From NCBI RefSeq assembly GCF_024586455.1, contig NC_065922.1, forward strand, positions 12,582,089 through 12,646,088: 64,000 nt of DNA. Reading direction: 5' to 3'. Both the position numbers and the translations under genes were made by a program. Source of the stretch: Bactrocera neohumeralis. Taxonomy: Eukaryota > Arthropoda > Insecta > Diptera > Tephritidae. The notes beneath the pieces were generated by a model. The model did no database searches, was not told where the DNA came from, and was given only the letters and a program-made list of their open reading frames with translations. Numbering within the stretch: the stretch's first letter is position 1; each line of letters opens with the position of its first letter. Positions 10,890 through 20,455 of this stretch are shown piece by piece.

Positions 10890-11620
10890 TGCGCTGGGTT
10901 TGGGACCCGCCAATGAAGAACACTCGCGACTTGGCTTCCACGTCACTATTGACAGTGATAACTTCGTAGTCGTACATAATTTCGTCTATCTTGGAAGCAG
11001 TTTTAGCACCTACAACAATGTCAGCCACGAAATCGAACGCAGAATAACTCTTGCCAACAGATGCTACTTCGGACTGAATCAGCAATTGAGAAGTAAAGTC
11101 TCCTCTGGACGAACAAAGAACAAAACTCTATAAGTCACTTATTATTCCCGTCCTGCTATGTGAAGGGGCATGGACGATAACAACATCTGATGAGTCGACG
11201 TTACAAGTTTTCGAGAGAAAGGTTCTGCGGAAGATTTATAGTCATTTGCGCATTGGCAACTACGAGTACCGCAGTCGATGGAACGATGAGCTGTACGAGA
11301 TATACGGGGACATTGACATCGTACAGCGAATCAAGAGACAGCGGCTGAGCTGGCTAGATCATTTTGTCCGGATGGATGAAAACACTCCAACTCTGAAAGT
11401 ATTCGACACAGTACCGACGGGGGAAGTAGGGGAAGAGGAAGACTGTTGGAGAGTTCAGGTAAAGAAGGACCTGGTGGAGAAAGACCTGGTGAAGAAGGAC
11501 ACTATCTATCTCGAATCGGCGCCAAATTGCCAAAAGAAGAAACAACTGGCGCGCTGTTGTTAACTCGGCTATAACCGCGTAAGCCGTTTCAACGCCAGTA
11601 AAGAAGAAGAATATCCTATA
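10890..11620 (+). pseudogene. RTE/CR1-like non-LTR retrotransposon, 3' fragment
   Basis: Plus-strand frames give the C-terminal region typical of insect non-LTR reverse transcriptases: HNFVYLGSSFSTYNNVSHEI (near 10975), RRITLANRCYFGLNQQLRSK, then in another frame RIGNYEYRSRWNDELYEIYG (11249 on), DIDIVQRIKRQRLSWLDHFV, RMDENTP and a KVFDTVP block. At least two frameshifts separate these. A direct repeat of about 18 bp (GGACCTGGTGGAGAAAGACC, 11468-11487 and the following unit) expands the tail. The 3' end runs into AAAGAAGAAGAATA near 11600, consistent with the short tandem ends of RTE elements. Upstream RT catalytic motifs are absent: a 5'-truncated, dead copy. Confidence 0.65.
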
Positions 11621-12195
11621 TTGGTCCGATGTTGATGGCTCCGACAAATGTGTAACCTTTTGGTGAGAAAAGGACTGAGGGACTAGTTCCCGTATATACA
11701 GATGTACATACAGAAGGTCATGACTAAATCGACTCAGCTCATTATGTCACACTAACCATTTAAATATACATCTTATATAGTCCCCGAAGTGTCCTTCTAG
11801 AATCTAGATGTTACAAACTGCTTAACAAACGTAACTTGTTCAAGCAGTACGCTGCAAAAATGACAGGCTTTGTAAAATGATGAACAGCAATACAGGGTGG
11901 AACCTCGCCAGGCTTCATGAAGACAACTGGATAATTAAACAAAGTAAAAATTTACTGTAACGCTTGTAATAATAAGACCTTGAAATAGAGTATACTACAC
12001 AGAATATAACCCTAATTCATCAGAAAGAGTACCAAAGCCGATTGATATGAGGATCCGAGAGTCAGTATAGTCCGTTATAACCACTTCAGTGCCTTTACGA
12101 ATAATTTGAAACAAGACATTTAGAATTTGATTCTTTTAATACTTTCATGTATTTGTACAAAGTTTCCGCTTAAAAAAAGTTTATATGAAATTCGT
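11621..12195. other. Intergenic, includes 3' flank of the MBF2 gene
   Basis: No gene is seen. The 3' UTR of the minus-strand MBF2 gene should lie in the right part of this stretch; I could not fix a polyadenylation site. Confidence 0.4.
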
Positions 12196-12774
12196 CTAAC
12201 TTGAGCCATAGAATTGCGCATTGTAGAAGAACGTTTTCGTTGAGGTAGACTCCAATACAATGGAAATAAAACGCTGGCCAATACCGCCGGCAACTACGTA
12301 AGCATTGCCCTCAGTTGAGTCCGCTTCGCAACGGATTAACACATAGGTGACTATGCTGCCGGTGCCAGCTTGTGGGTAGGTCAATTGGACCGTCACATCC
12401 TTCGCATCTTCATAGTTGAAAGCATCGGCGATCTGAGCGACTAAAGTATCGCCTGAAATGTGAGAGAAAGAACCATAATTAATCAAAATGTTGGAAAGGG
12501 TTTCCTGCACAGTAAACTTACCTTCTACACGACCGCCTAGTTTATACTCGACTGTGGAGCCGCTTCTCGCCTGGCCACTCACCTTCTTCAATGCGACCAA
12601 GGACAGGCCTGGATGATTTTTCTTGAACTCATTGATATCCTTGACCACCGTTATTTGACGCACTTTCTCCGGCGCTATTTCGATGCTGCCATCCCTGACA
12701 ATACCGGCACTCACAACACTAACAGCCAAAATGGCGCAGACCATAAAGCCAGTCAAAGCGTAGAAACGTGGCAT
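12196..12774 (-). CDS. Secreted MBF2-family protein, two exons
   Basis: MBF2-like proteins are small secreted insect proteins, abundant in haemolymph and fat body; their biochemical role is unsettled despite the name (a Bombyx co-activator). Exon 1 is 12522-12774 and exon 2 is 12196-12452, stop TAG at 12196-12198. The 69-base intron 12453-12521 has a consensus donor (GAAG|GTAAGT) and a pyrimidine-rich acceptor (TTTCTCTCACATTTCAG|GC). The spliced product is 169 aa: signal peptide at about 1-23 (MVCAILAVSVVSAG), a charged spacer, then the family core YKLGGRVEG (77-85) joined to DTLVAQIADAF, a VQLTYPQAG strand, and the C-terminal GGIGQRF...LESTST...FYG signature. The intron has no stop and a length divisible by three, so the unspliced frame is also open (192 aa); splicing restores the RVEG-D junction expected for the family. 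Confidence 0.85.
   Translation of the reverse strand: MPRFYALTGFMVCAILAVSVVSAGIVRDGSIEIAPEKVRQITVVKDINEFKKNHPGLSLVALKKVSGQARSGSTVEYKLGGRVEGKFTVQETLSNILINYGSFSHISGDTLVAQIADAFNYEDAKDVTVQLTYPQAGTGSIVTYVLIRCEADSTEGNAYVVAGGIGQRFISIVLESTSTKTFFYNAQFYGSS
12453..12521 (-). other. In-frame, stop-free 69-nt intron of the MBF2 gene
   Basis: Donor GTAAGT at 12521-12516, acceptor TTTCAG ending at 12453. The intron is 23 codons long, phase 1, with glycine encoded either way (GGT unspliced, GGC spliced). Automatic gene callers may retain it as coding. The intron sits at the same phase and the same motif position as the donor ending the exon at 64-268. Confidence 0.8.
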
Positions 12775-12814
12775 TTTCGATAAAAAAGAAAACTTGTTGA
12801 AACTTTCACAGTTA

Positions 12815-12861
12815 CTATCACTGAATGATAAGTTAATGCGGGGAATTCGCCCATTTATACC
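12815..12861 (-). promoter_or_regulatory. Core promoter of the MBF2 gene: TATA box and initiator, with kB-like and GATA-like motifs
   Basis: On the minus strand TATAAATGG (about 12853-12861) is followed about 30 bases later by TTATCATTCAGTG, which contains an initiator-like TCATTC. Between them lies GGCGAATTCCCC, close to a kappaB half-consensus, and CTTATCA is a GATA-factor site overlapping the initiator. TATA-to-initiator spacing is right for a focused insect promoter. The kB and GATA readings are suggestive only. Confidence 0.5.
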
Positions 12862-12874
12862 ACATCGATGAAGA

Positions 12875-13295
12875 GCCTACAATTAAAGCGACAGAAATCT
12901 TATCAAATACAACGAATGATAAACAAAAAAAACACCGGCAATAGCGTTGTCAAGTCTTCTGACTGTGCGATTTCGGGATTTATGGGAATTTTTATTGATT
13001 TTTTATTGATCGCCAGACTAAATATTACAAGCCCCGAAAATTCCGAAACTAGCCCTCCAGTTTTTTTACTGTTAAGATGTTCGAGTTTGACAACCCTAAG
13101 TATAACCCAACTGGTATGTAAAAAAGAAAGTAGTGGGCAAGACCTAATCTAACATGTATCAGAAATTGGTATTAACAAGTCGGAACTTGATCGGATATTT
13201 GTGCTACATACTATATATTCATATAAAATGAGTGTATTTCCTTAACTTATTTACTTAATGACAGTCTCATCCGCGTAATCAGAACAGTCCCTCAG
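12875..13295. other. Intergenic, nothing recognised
   Basis: A 94-codon plus frame (12868-13152) has no known domain and is treated as chance. Confidence 0.4.
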
Positions 13296-13690
13296 AAGAA
13301 GGCCTCGGATATCCTATAAAATGTATACATAAAAGATCATCACGTCGAGCTAAAATCGATCGAGTATATCCGTCTGTTTGTCCTTATACATATACGCGAA
13401 GTAACTCGGTTTGAAATTTTGCCCACGTTGTTTTCTCCCAAAGAGGCTGATTATTTGTCGGAATTATCGATATCAAACTACTATAGCATGTACTAGCCAA
13501 TCCTAGTCCTAGTATAACGAAGTTTGGTACGGATGACACGAACCATAGCATATATCTAGCTACCATACAAACTGACCGTTGGAAATTATGATAAAGATCT
13601 TTGTACCCTATACTATAAGAAATGCACCTGTGAAGGATATTATGCTTCGGTACAACCGAAGTCAATGTTTTTTTCTTTTTTTTTCAATAA
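13296..13690 (+). repeat. GTCY-core dipteran repeat, diverged copy
   Basis: Diverged plus-strand copy of the 14996-15655 repeat. Shared landmarks in order: CCTATAAAATGTATACATAA, GATCATCACGTCGAGC, TCCGTCTGTTTGTCC, a TTTGTCGGAATTATCGATAT block, CTACCATACAAACTGACCG and the 3' signature AAGAAATGCACCTGTGAAGG near 13618. Confidence 0.7.
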
Positions 13691-14499
13691 AAGGGCTCAT
13701 TTGATCACTGTGTGAAGCTTCTTATGACAGGTTAATTTATTTTTCATATCAATTAATAATATGGTACACTTAAAAGGTAATATTGGTTTATCATTGAACT
13801 TAGTTTGATTTGTTTACGCATAAATGTATGGAGTAATTAAGTATTTCCAATTAGCAAGAACTCTTCGATGCGTAATAGTTTGGCCCGGAAGGGTGTCTTC
13901 ATCTTACTTGAAAGGTCTAGAATTCGCCTCGGATTATTTTTAGAAATCTATTGAAATGTCATTCCTACGATGACGCATATTTACAATTCTAGGAAATCTT
14001 CAACCACCGTTAATCACAGTGAATGACTTTCGATTACCGTTACTGATTTATAGACATTATCTAGCTTATCAATTGACTCATTATATACAAAGTTTAGTAT
14101 TTATAAACATATGTATGTACATACCTACATATATTTAGTATATACAAATACGATCTTATCAATAGTTTTGCTTACATTTGCACATAAATATGTACATACA
14201 TATGTATATCAGTATGTATTTAACAGTTGTCAATATTTTTTATATGAAATGTACTATATAAGCAAGGGTAGATAATTTTTGAAAACAAAAAACAAAATCA
14301 CGGTCTGAGGGAACCCCTAGGAAACGAAAGATAAAGTCACAAATATTAAGGGAAGAATAATTTATGGGCGAACTGTGGGCCGAAAAGGAAGAGGAGGGGC
14401 ATGATTTCTGCTACAAGTCTCTTAGAAAAAAGTTTTAAGACAATGTTGCAAGTAATGAAAAGATCCATAAGGGAGGGGACGTGGTTCCGTTCCCACGAC
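13691..14499. other. Intergenic, AT-rich with ATGTACATA runs
   Basis: Only simple-sequence ATGTATGTACATAC stretches (14110-14135 and 14190-14220) stand out. No gene seen. Confidence 0.5.
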
Positions 14500-14598
14500 A
14501 GTCGGGTCTACGTAACCGGAACGGACCCGGATTTTTATCCGGCCAAGGACTGTCAACTCGGCAGAATTCTGTCGCTACAACAACAACAACAACAACAA
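14500..14598 (+). repeat. Dispersed repeat unit ending in a (CAA)n microsatellite
   Basis: The block starting ACGTAACCGGAACGGACCCG (14511) and reading on to GACTGTCAACTCGGCAG, followed by (CAA)n at 14577-14597, also occurs reversed at about 2005-2066 inside a broken transposase. It translates as VTGTDPDFYPAKDCQLG / VTGTEPDFYPPKDCQIG. The element class is not known to me; a microsatellite tail suggests a retro- or MITE-type end. Confidence 0.55.
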
Positions 14599-14995
14599 CA
14601 CGGGGTTGAAGTTTAAGAATGATTTATCTCGATTTCTGGCAAAACTACGAGTCCTATAAAAAAAAAATAATAAGGCAATGTTGTAACTAATGGAAAGGTA
14701 TATAACTTTTGTTTACAAACTTTTTTCACATAACCTCAAATTTTCTGCAAAAAAAAATTTTTTTGGGGTTTTTTTAAGTACAACACATTTTTTTCACAAA
14801 ATTTGGTGGAAACTTACTTTCTTATGTGTCAAATACTGCTAATTTTCAATCGAAAAATCGAATGTAAAAAATTGAGGTTATGTGAAAAACTCCATATATA
14901 AAAACGATACAGACCTTTTCATTACCTACAAGATTTCCATATAACTTACCACCATTTTTCCTTTTCCCGACTTTCTCAGACTGCTCTTAAATTAT
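14599..14995. other. Intergenic with an inverted-repeat-like A/T-rich segment
   Basis: CACATAACCTCAAATTTTCT (14727) is mirrored by AAAAAATTGAGGTTATGTG near 14867-14885, and GGAAAGGTATATAAC (14692) by a diverged reverse copy near 14916, so roughly 14685-14925 looks like a degenerate foldback element of about 240 bp. No coding. Confidence 0.45.
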
Positions 14996-15655
14996 TATAC
15001 CCTGAACAGGGTATATTAAGTTTGTCATGAAGTTTGTAACACCCAGAAGGAATCGTCGGAGACCCTATAAAGTATATATATAAATGATCAGTATGTCGAG
15101 CTGAGTCGATTTAGCCATGTCCGTCTGTCTGTATATATACGAACTAGTCTCTCAGTTTTTAAGATATCGTTTTGAAATTTTGCAAACGTCATTTTCTCTT
15201 CAAGAAGCTGCTCATTTGTCGGAACGGCCGATATCGGGCCACTATAACATATAGCTGCCATACAAACTGAACGATCGGAATCAAATGCTTATATGGAAAA
15301 CTTTCACATTTGACAAGATATATTCACGAAATTTGGTATATGTTATTTTCTAAGGCAACAATGTAATCTCTGAAGAAATTGTTCAGATCGGTTAACTATA
15401 GCATATAGCTGCCATACAAACTGAACGATGGGAATCAAGTTCTTGTATGGACAACTTTCACATTTGACAAGATATATTCGCGAAACTGGATATATGTTAT
15501 TTTCTAAGGCAACAATGTAATCTCCGAAAAAATTGTTTAGATCGGATTACTATAGCATATAGCTTCCATACAAACTGGGCACATAGTTACTAAAAGAAAT
15601 GCACCTGTGAAGGCTATTTAGCTTCGATGCAACCGAAGTTAACGTTTTTTCTTGT
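14996..15655 (+). repeat. GTCY-core dipteran repeat, near-complete copy with internal tandem units
   Basis: The best copy in the window. The 5' end is a small palindrome (TACCCTGAACAGGGTA). Then come AAGTTTGTAACACCCAGAAG, GAGACCCTATAAAGTATATA, the GTCY core ATGTCCGTCTGTCTGTATAT, and an inner unit of about 153 bp repeated in tandem (units begin GGAATCAA at 15278 and 15431, plus a partial third). The 3' end is AGAAATGCACCTGTGAAGGC ... CAACCGAAGTTAACG, then T-rich. The layout recalls mini-me elements (microsatellite-carrying dipteran repeats, later linked with Helitron-type DINE-1), but the assignment is from memory. It is non-coding. Other copies: 10458, 13296, 42625, 55709. Confidence 0.75.
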
Positions 15656-17133
15656 TTTTCCTTTAATATTTGTTATTTTATTTTTAGTTTCCGTTGGGTT
15701 TCAATGTACTATGAATCTTTTTCTTTTTTTTTATCATTTTCAAAGGCTTCTGCACTGTCTAAAACATGTATGCCTGCCACTCCAGCTCATCAAGTGTTAA
15801 AAATCAGGCTTTCCGACTACTGTAATGCTTCTGGCAGCGATAATTGATGTCATAGGAACTGTGACATAGCTGACAGACATTGTATGAAGTGGCATAGATA
15901 ACCGTACATGCTAGAGTTGTCTGTGAATGACGAACAACTTCCGTTCGGCGTCTCAAACATGAATATATCTACATACATATATTGGTAGTACTTAAGTTTT
16001 GGATATTTTGTTTTATGGTATTTTTTTTATAAAATTATTTTTAAATAATATTTTTTATGAAATTTAAATTAATATTTTAGTGATATTAAACTTTTAAACT
16101 ATTATTATTAATTTCCCAACCTCAAAAACAAAAACAATTAAACAAAGAACATACGTTAAAATCATTTATTGCATATTTTTTCAGACTTATATTCTATTTT
16201 TGCAATTCCTTTATAAATAAGAAATAAATAAAATTGTTAAAAGTGTGTAAAGAGGTACACACATACATACATAATAATTTATATGAAATATATATTTTCG
16301 TTTCAAGAAAAGAACGTTATATATCACACGAAATATACACAAATATGATATAAATTACAAAGATACAGATTCAATTACATGATTTACTTAAATTATAGTA
16401 CTGTTCCAGAAACTAACGTCCCATATGCTCTCAGTAATAAATTATAACAATTGGAAGATAAAATTTCTTAAAATTCTCTATGTATAGTTGGCAATGTTGA
16501 AGCATTTCATTAGGTATCTATAAAAAAGAAAATACCTACATATAAAAAATGTTAGCATAGGCCTTTAGCGCCGAAAAGTCAGCGTGATCTCAAATGTTCA
16601 AGGCCATTTTCATATCCATCCACGTCAAAAACCAGTACTTAGTTAAAACTTAATAAACTTGAGCGCGTTAAAACGCTTGGAACGGTTATCGATGCATTGA
16701 CTTCCACATATACATACGCATTAATATGATTGTTTTTGTTTTTCTATCGTTTCATAACATAGTTACAGTTATTGCTTGATTTTTGTTTTCGTTTCGTCAG
16801 CACTTTTAGCCATAAGAATTAATATCATACTTCGTGTGCCCCCTTCGCAAGCTTCGGTTTTATAATTTTGCATTATAAATTCGCTTACATAACTAAAATT
16901 ACGAGCAAGCATGCATAAACATACACAAGAGGCCGTACATTTATATAAGCATACATACATATGTATGTACATATGTAATACATACAATCAATCCCATTAT
17001 AGACAAACTTCACTGCAATTTGCGTCTCTACTCACTTTAAAATCTTAAAAATCTGTTCAAATTCAACAAATACATTTCATAATTTCCTCGTTGCTAATGA
17101 AACCCGTGCTGCATTGCTGTTGAGGCATGCCGT
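15656..17133. other. Intergenic, probably including the Pgant7 3' UTR
   Basis: Very AT-rich and gene-free. The right part (about 16150-17133) lies directly downstream of the minus-strand Pgant7 stop and is likely its 3' UTR. ATACATACATATGTATGTAC simple sequence at about 16951-16970. Confidence 0.5.
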
Positions 17134-19590
17134 TTACCACCTGGGCTTGATTGCTTTGAACCACCACTGCTGATAGCCATCGTTGACGTCGCAATGTGCC
17201 AAGAATAGCTGCTGCGATGTCGGATGCACGGCCATGCATTTCTTGTGTGTGCGATGCAGCAAATGCTTGGTGTTCTCATCATAATTCCACGGACCGTCCA
17301 CTGTGCCCAAACGGCATACAGCTAATTTAATGCCCTGACGATCCGCTTCCACGCAACGCTCACCCACACCCAGTTGCCCGGCGGCATTTAGACGTATCAG
17401 TTGATTATTACCACCGCCGTGGCAGTGTGAAAGCGCCATGATGGCAGGTGGCTGATGACCCATCGAATCGAGACAACCATCTGTGGCGACGGAGCGCAAT
17501 TCGCCCCAATGCAAATTGGCTGGCAGTGCGGGGAATTTGTCGTACACATCGTATGCTATATTATCCATAAACCACTGGAAGGATTTGCAATTGAGACGCT
17601 TCTTCAGCGCCAATTGTTCACTAATGTCGCCCATATCGAGATAGCGCGCCAGCGGTTCACGTGTATAGAAGTACTCCTTGTGTGTATCGTCAAACCATGT
17701 TTCGATGACGCGTTTGTAATTGATTGTTATTAGTGGTCCTTTCTTGGCTTGCGCCAATTTGCCGAAGTTGTAGGGCATGAAACCGCGATAAACGTGTCCA
17801 ACGCGCGAGCATGGCACCCATTCAATGCTGCCACCACATTGCCAGATCTTAAAGCTCAATTCGAAGTTTTCACCACCCCAAACCAATAGGCCCGGATCGT
17901 ATGCTCCTAATTCCAGGAAATATTCACGATTAATGGCAAATAGGCCGCCGGCATGTGTGGGACTGCGGTACGGTTCAGAGTTGTGTGCGCGGCGGCGTTG
18001 TTCGCGTTTCGGCACTTCGTTCTCCTTATACAACATACCCCATTCGAAAATGCCACGGAAATGCGCATCGCTGCCATAGACCGGCCGATACTCGAAGGTT
18101 TTGTGATCAATGCCATCAATAATGGGCACAGTCATCACCGTGCGATCACGATAGATGGGCGCCAGCAACGGTGGCAGCCAGTTCGTGTTCACTTCGCAAT
18201 GTGCATCGAGGAAGACAATAACTTCGCCTGCAAAGCGAAAAGTAAATTGGTTAATATGTGTATTTTCAAAATTAAAACGTTAGCATGCTTAATATTTAGC
18301 TTACCACTCGCTTCTTGGGCGCCTCTCGAACGCGTACGGATTAGACCCTCTCGCTCGTCATTGCGTATAAGTTTTACTAAACCATTGAATTGTAGCAAAT
18401 AGTTATCCAACTTTTCCCGTAAGTCCCGCTTATCCGAAAAATCATCCACTAGCACTATTTCATGTAATATATGCTTAGGCGAGCGATCGATCACCGAATG
18501 CACTGTGCGCATGAGAACTGAGAAACCCTCATTGTGGAAAACAATAATAACACTAGTTTTAGGTAAATCATAGGGATAGTCCCAATGCTTGCACTCCTCC
18601 AATCGTGAATCCCGCACCGAGCGATGCATTGATATTTCGTCTGAACATGCAATATTCATGCCATACTCCATTTCAGATTCATCTGCGAGATTTTTTTTGT
18701 CGGCAGACAGTTGATGTGCATCACCATTCTCGCCGGGTCCGACACGTTCTTCCACATTTTTTGGTTCAAAATTTCCAAGACCTAAAAATAATACGATAGT
18801 TAAAATTATATGGAAACAAGAAAAAACAATAAGGTCTAATATAAATATAAGAGCAAGCAGACGAGCGAACAAGAACGCCTGACATTGTATAAATTGTTTT
18901 TTTTTTTTTTTAAGACAATACACCTTTTCAATTTCTTTGTGTTTAATTAATTTAATGCATACGTTTCGATAGCGCGTAAAAAAGAAAATTTGCAAAAATT
19001 CATTGATTTATTATTTGTTATCATTTGAGCGCTAAAATAGTTTTGGTGTTCGAAAAATTAATTAGTATATTTAAGATTGCTGTATTCTTTGCAACAAATA
19101 TTGCTCATACGCGGGCACAAACTTGTACTTGTATTTAGTAAAACTGGTTGTTCATAAAGTATTTCCATAAAAAGTTGCATTCAACAATATTCGCCTAATG
19201 GGGAAAAGATTATTTACAGCAGCAGAAAATTTACATTTGGTTATAAAAACTGTTGTATGCGCTTCACTCATTATAATACCCAAGCATTGTATTAAAAATA
19301 AAACAAGGTCGCAGCTAGTCAATGAACTTTCTACCGGCGAAGTTATAGTAAATAAAACAAGTTTACAAACTAAAATGTTTACAAATTATCTTACCTTCCA
19401 CCAATTTTGGCACCTCACGCGGCCTTCCCTCCAATCGTAGATGGTTAAATCTGGCGAATTTGCCGTGATAACTGCTTGATCCACGCTTTGTGTCACCCCA
19501 TGTGACCAGTATAAATATTAGCGGCAATATAATGCAACAGCACAGCGCTATGCGACATAAACGACCTCCACGAATATTACTTACACGCAT
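17134..19590 (-). CDS. Pgant7: Polypeptide N-acetylgalactosaminyltransferase, GalNAc-T7 type
   Basis: A Golgi type II membrane enzyme that transfers GalNAc from UDP-GalNAc to Ser/Thr; in flies T7-type members prefer already glycosylated peptides. Three exons: 19395-19590, 18305-18781, 17134-18227 (phases 1 and 1, lengths consistent), giving 588 aa. Residues about 13-31 are the membrane anchor (RIALCCCIILPLIFILVTW). The GT-A domain starts near 125 (TSVIIVFHNEGFSVLMRTVH, EIVLVDDFSD). DAH at about 232-234 (VIVFLDAHCEVN) is the metal-binding DxH motif, and LVWGGENFELSFKIWQCGG is the acceptor-side motif. From about 455 to the end is a ricin-B lectin domain with CLDSMG, CVEAD and CHGG/QQWWF elements. 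The N-terminal MRVSNIRGGRLC and GNFEPK...GPGENG features match Drosophila GalNAc-T7 as I remember it. Its 5' end faces Alms1, with 865 bp between the coding starts. Confidence 0.93.
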
Positions 19591-20455
19591 TTTACAAACA
19601 AAAGTTATATTGTAAAATAAAAGCTTCCAACTGCTTTAGTACTATGTTACTTGATATGCTACAATTCCACTTTCAGCCGACATTAAAATCTGTCGACGTG
19701 TCGCAATAGCGGCTTAAGCTACCTACGATTTTCGCACTGCGGATTAAACTAAAATTAACAATATACGAGTAAAAAACACAACCGAATGCACTAAATTACT
19801 ATTTATTAATCGACGTAAACAAAGGGGCTAAAACTACAACTATTTTTTTGTATTCTTATATAGCAGCAATATAAAAGATTAGTTTTAACAATACACTTGT
19901 ATATCCATTTCTGTAAGTAAATATGCACAGCTGAATCCGAAATTAATTTCAATCAACATTTTCACCTATAGAATCTAGACAGTGCTCGAACTGTAAAATT
20001 ATTTTCGGTGGTGAACTAATGTCTGGTAGATTTCCATTAACATGTGTTTATTGCTCAGTTAAATACATTTTTTAGTTTATATGATATAAACTTAAATAAA
20101 TTATGTTAAAAGTAATTATTATAAATAATTTATTCTAATACGTCATTGATAATATATAATAAAAAATTGTAGATATATTTCTTAGTTTATATTTTTTTAT
20201 TGTAAAAATCATAACAAGGAACAAGGTAGTTACACAATAAGGAATATATTAAAATTACCCATTTCTTGACCAAAAAACTGCATTTCAGCTAATATTATTG
20301 CGTTTTGAATTCCCACCACAATTTCAAAGATATGTGTCAATATTATTGAGTTTATTCTCATTGTGAATTTATTTACGCAATTCAACATAGAAGAAGAAAA
20401 AACTATTCGAATTTTGTAAAAGCGCTCAATGGCGCAAAAGGAAGCATAAATAAAA
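19591..20455. promoter_or_regulatory. Divergent intergenic region between Pgant7 and Alms1
   Basis: This 865-bp AT-rich stretch separates the start codons of two divergently transcribed genes and must hold both 5' UTRs and promoters. No TATA box in a convincing position was found on either side. Confidence 0.5.

Noticed and set aside
12196..12774. Treating the MBF2 gene as one uninterrupted 192-aa exon
   Set aside because: Both splice sites are strong, and removal of the 69 bases restores the family motif; intron phase agrees with the neighbouring gene.
18306..18995. Extra N-terminal residues in the open frame upstream of Pgant7 exon 2
   Set aside because: The stretch 18782-18995 is intronic: a T-rich acceptor precedes GTCTTGGAAATTTTGAACC and the phase matches exon 1.
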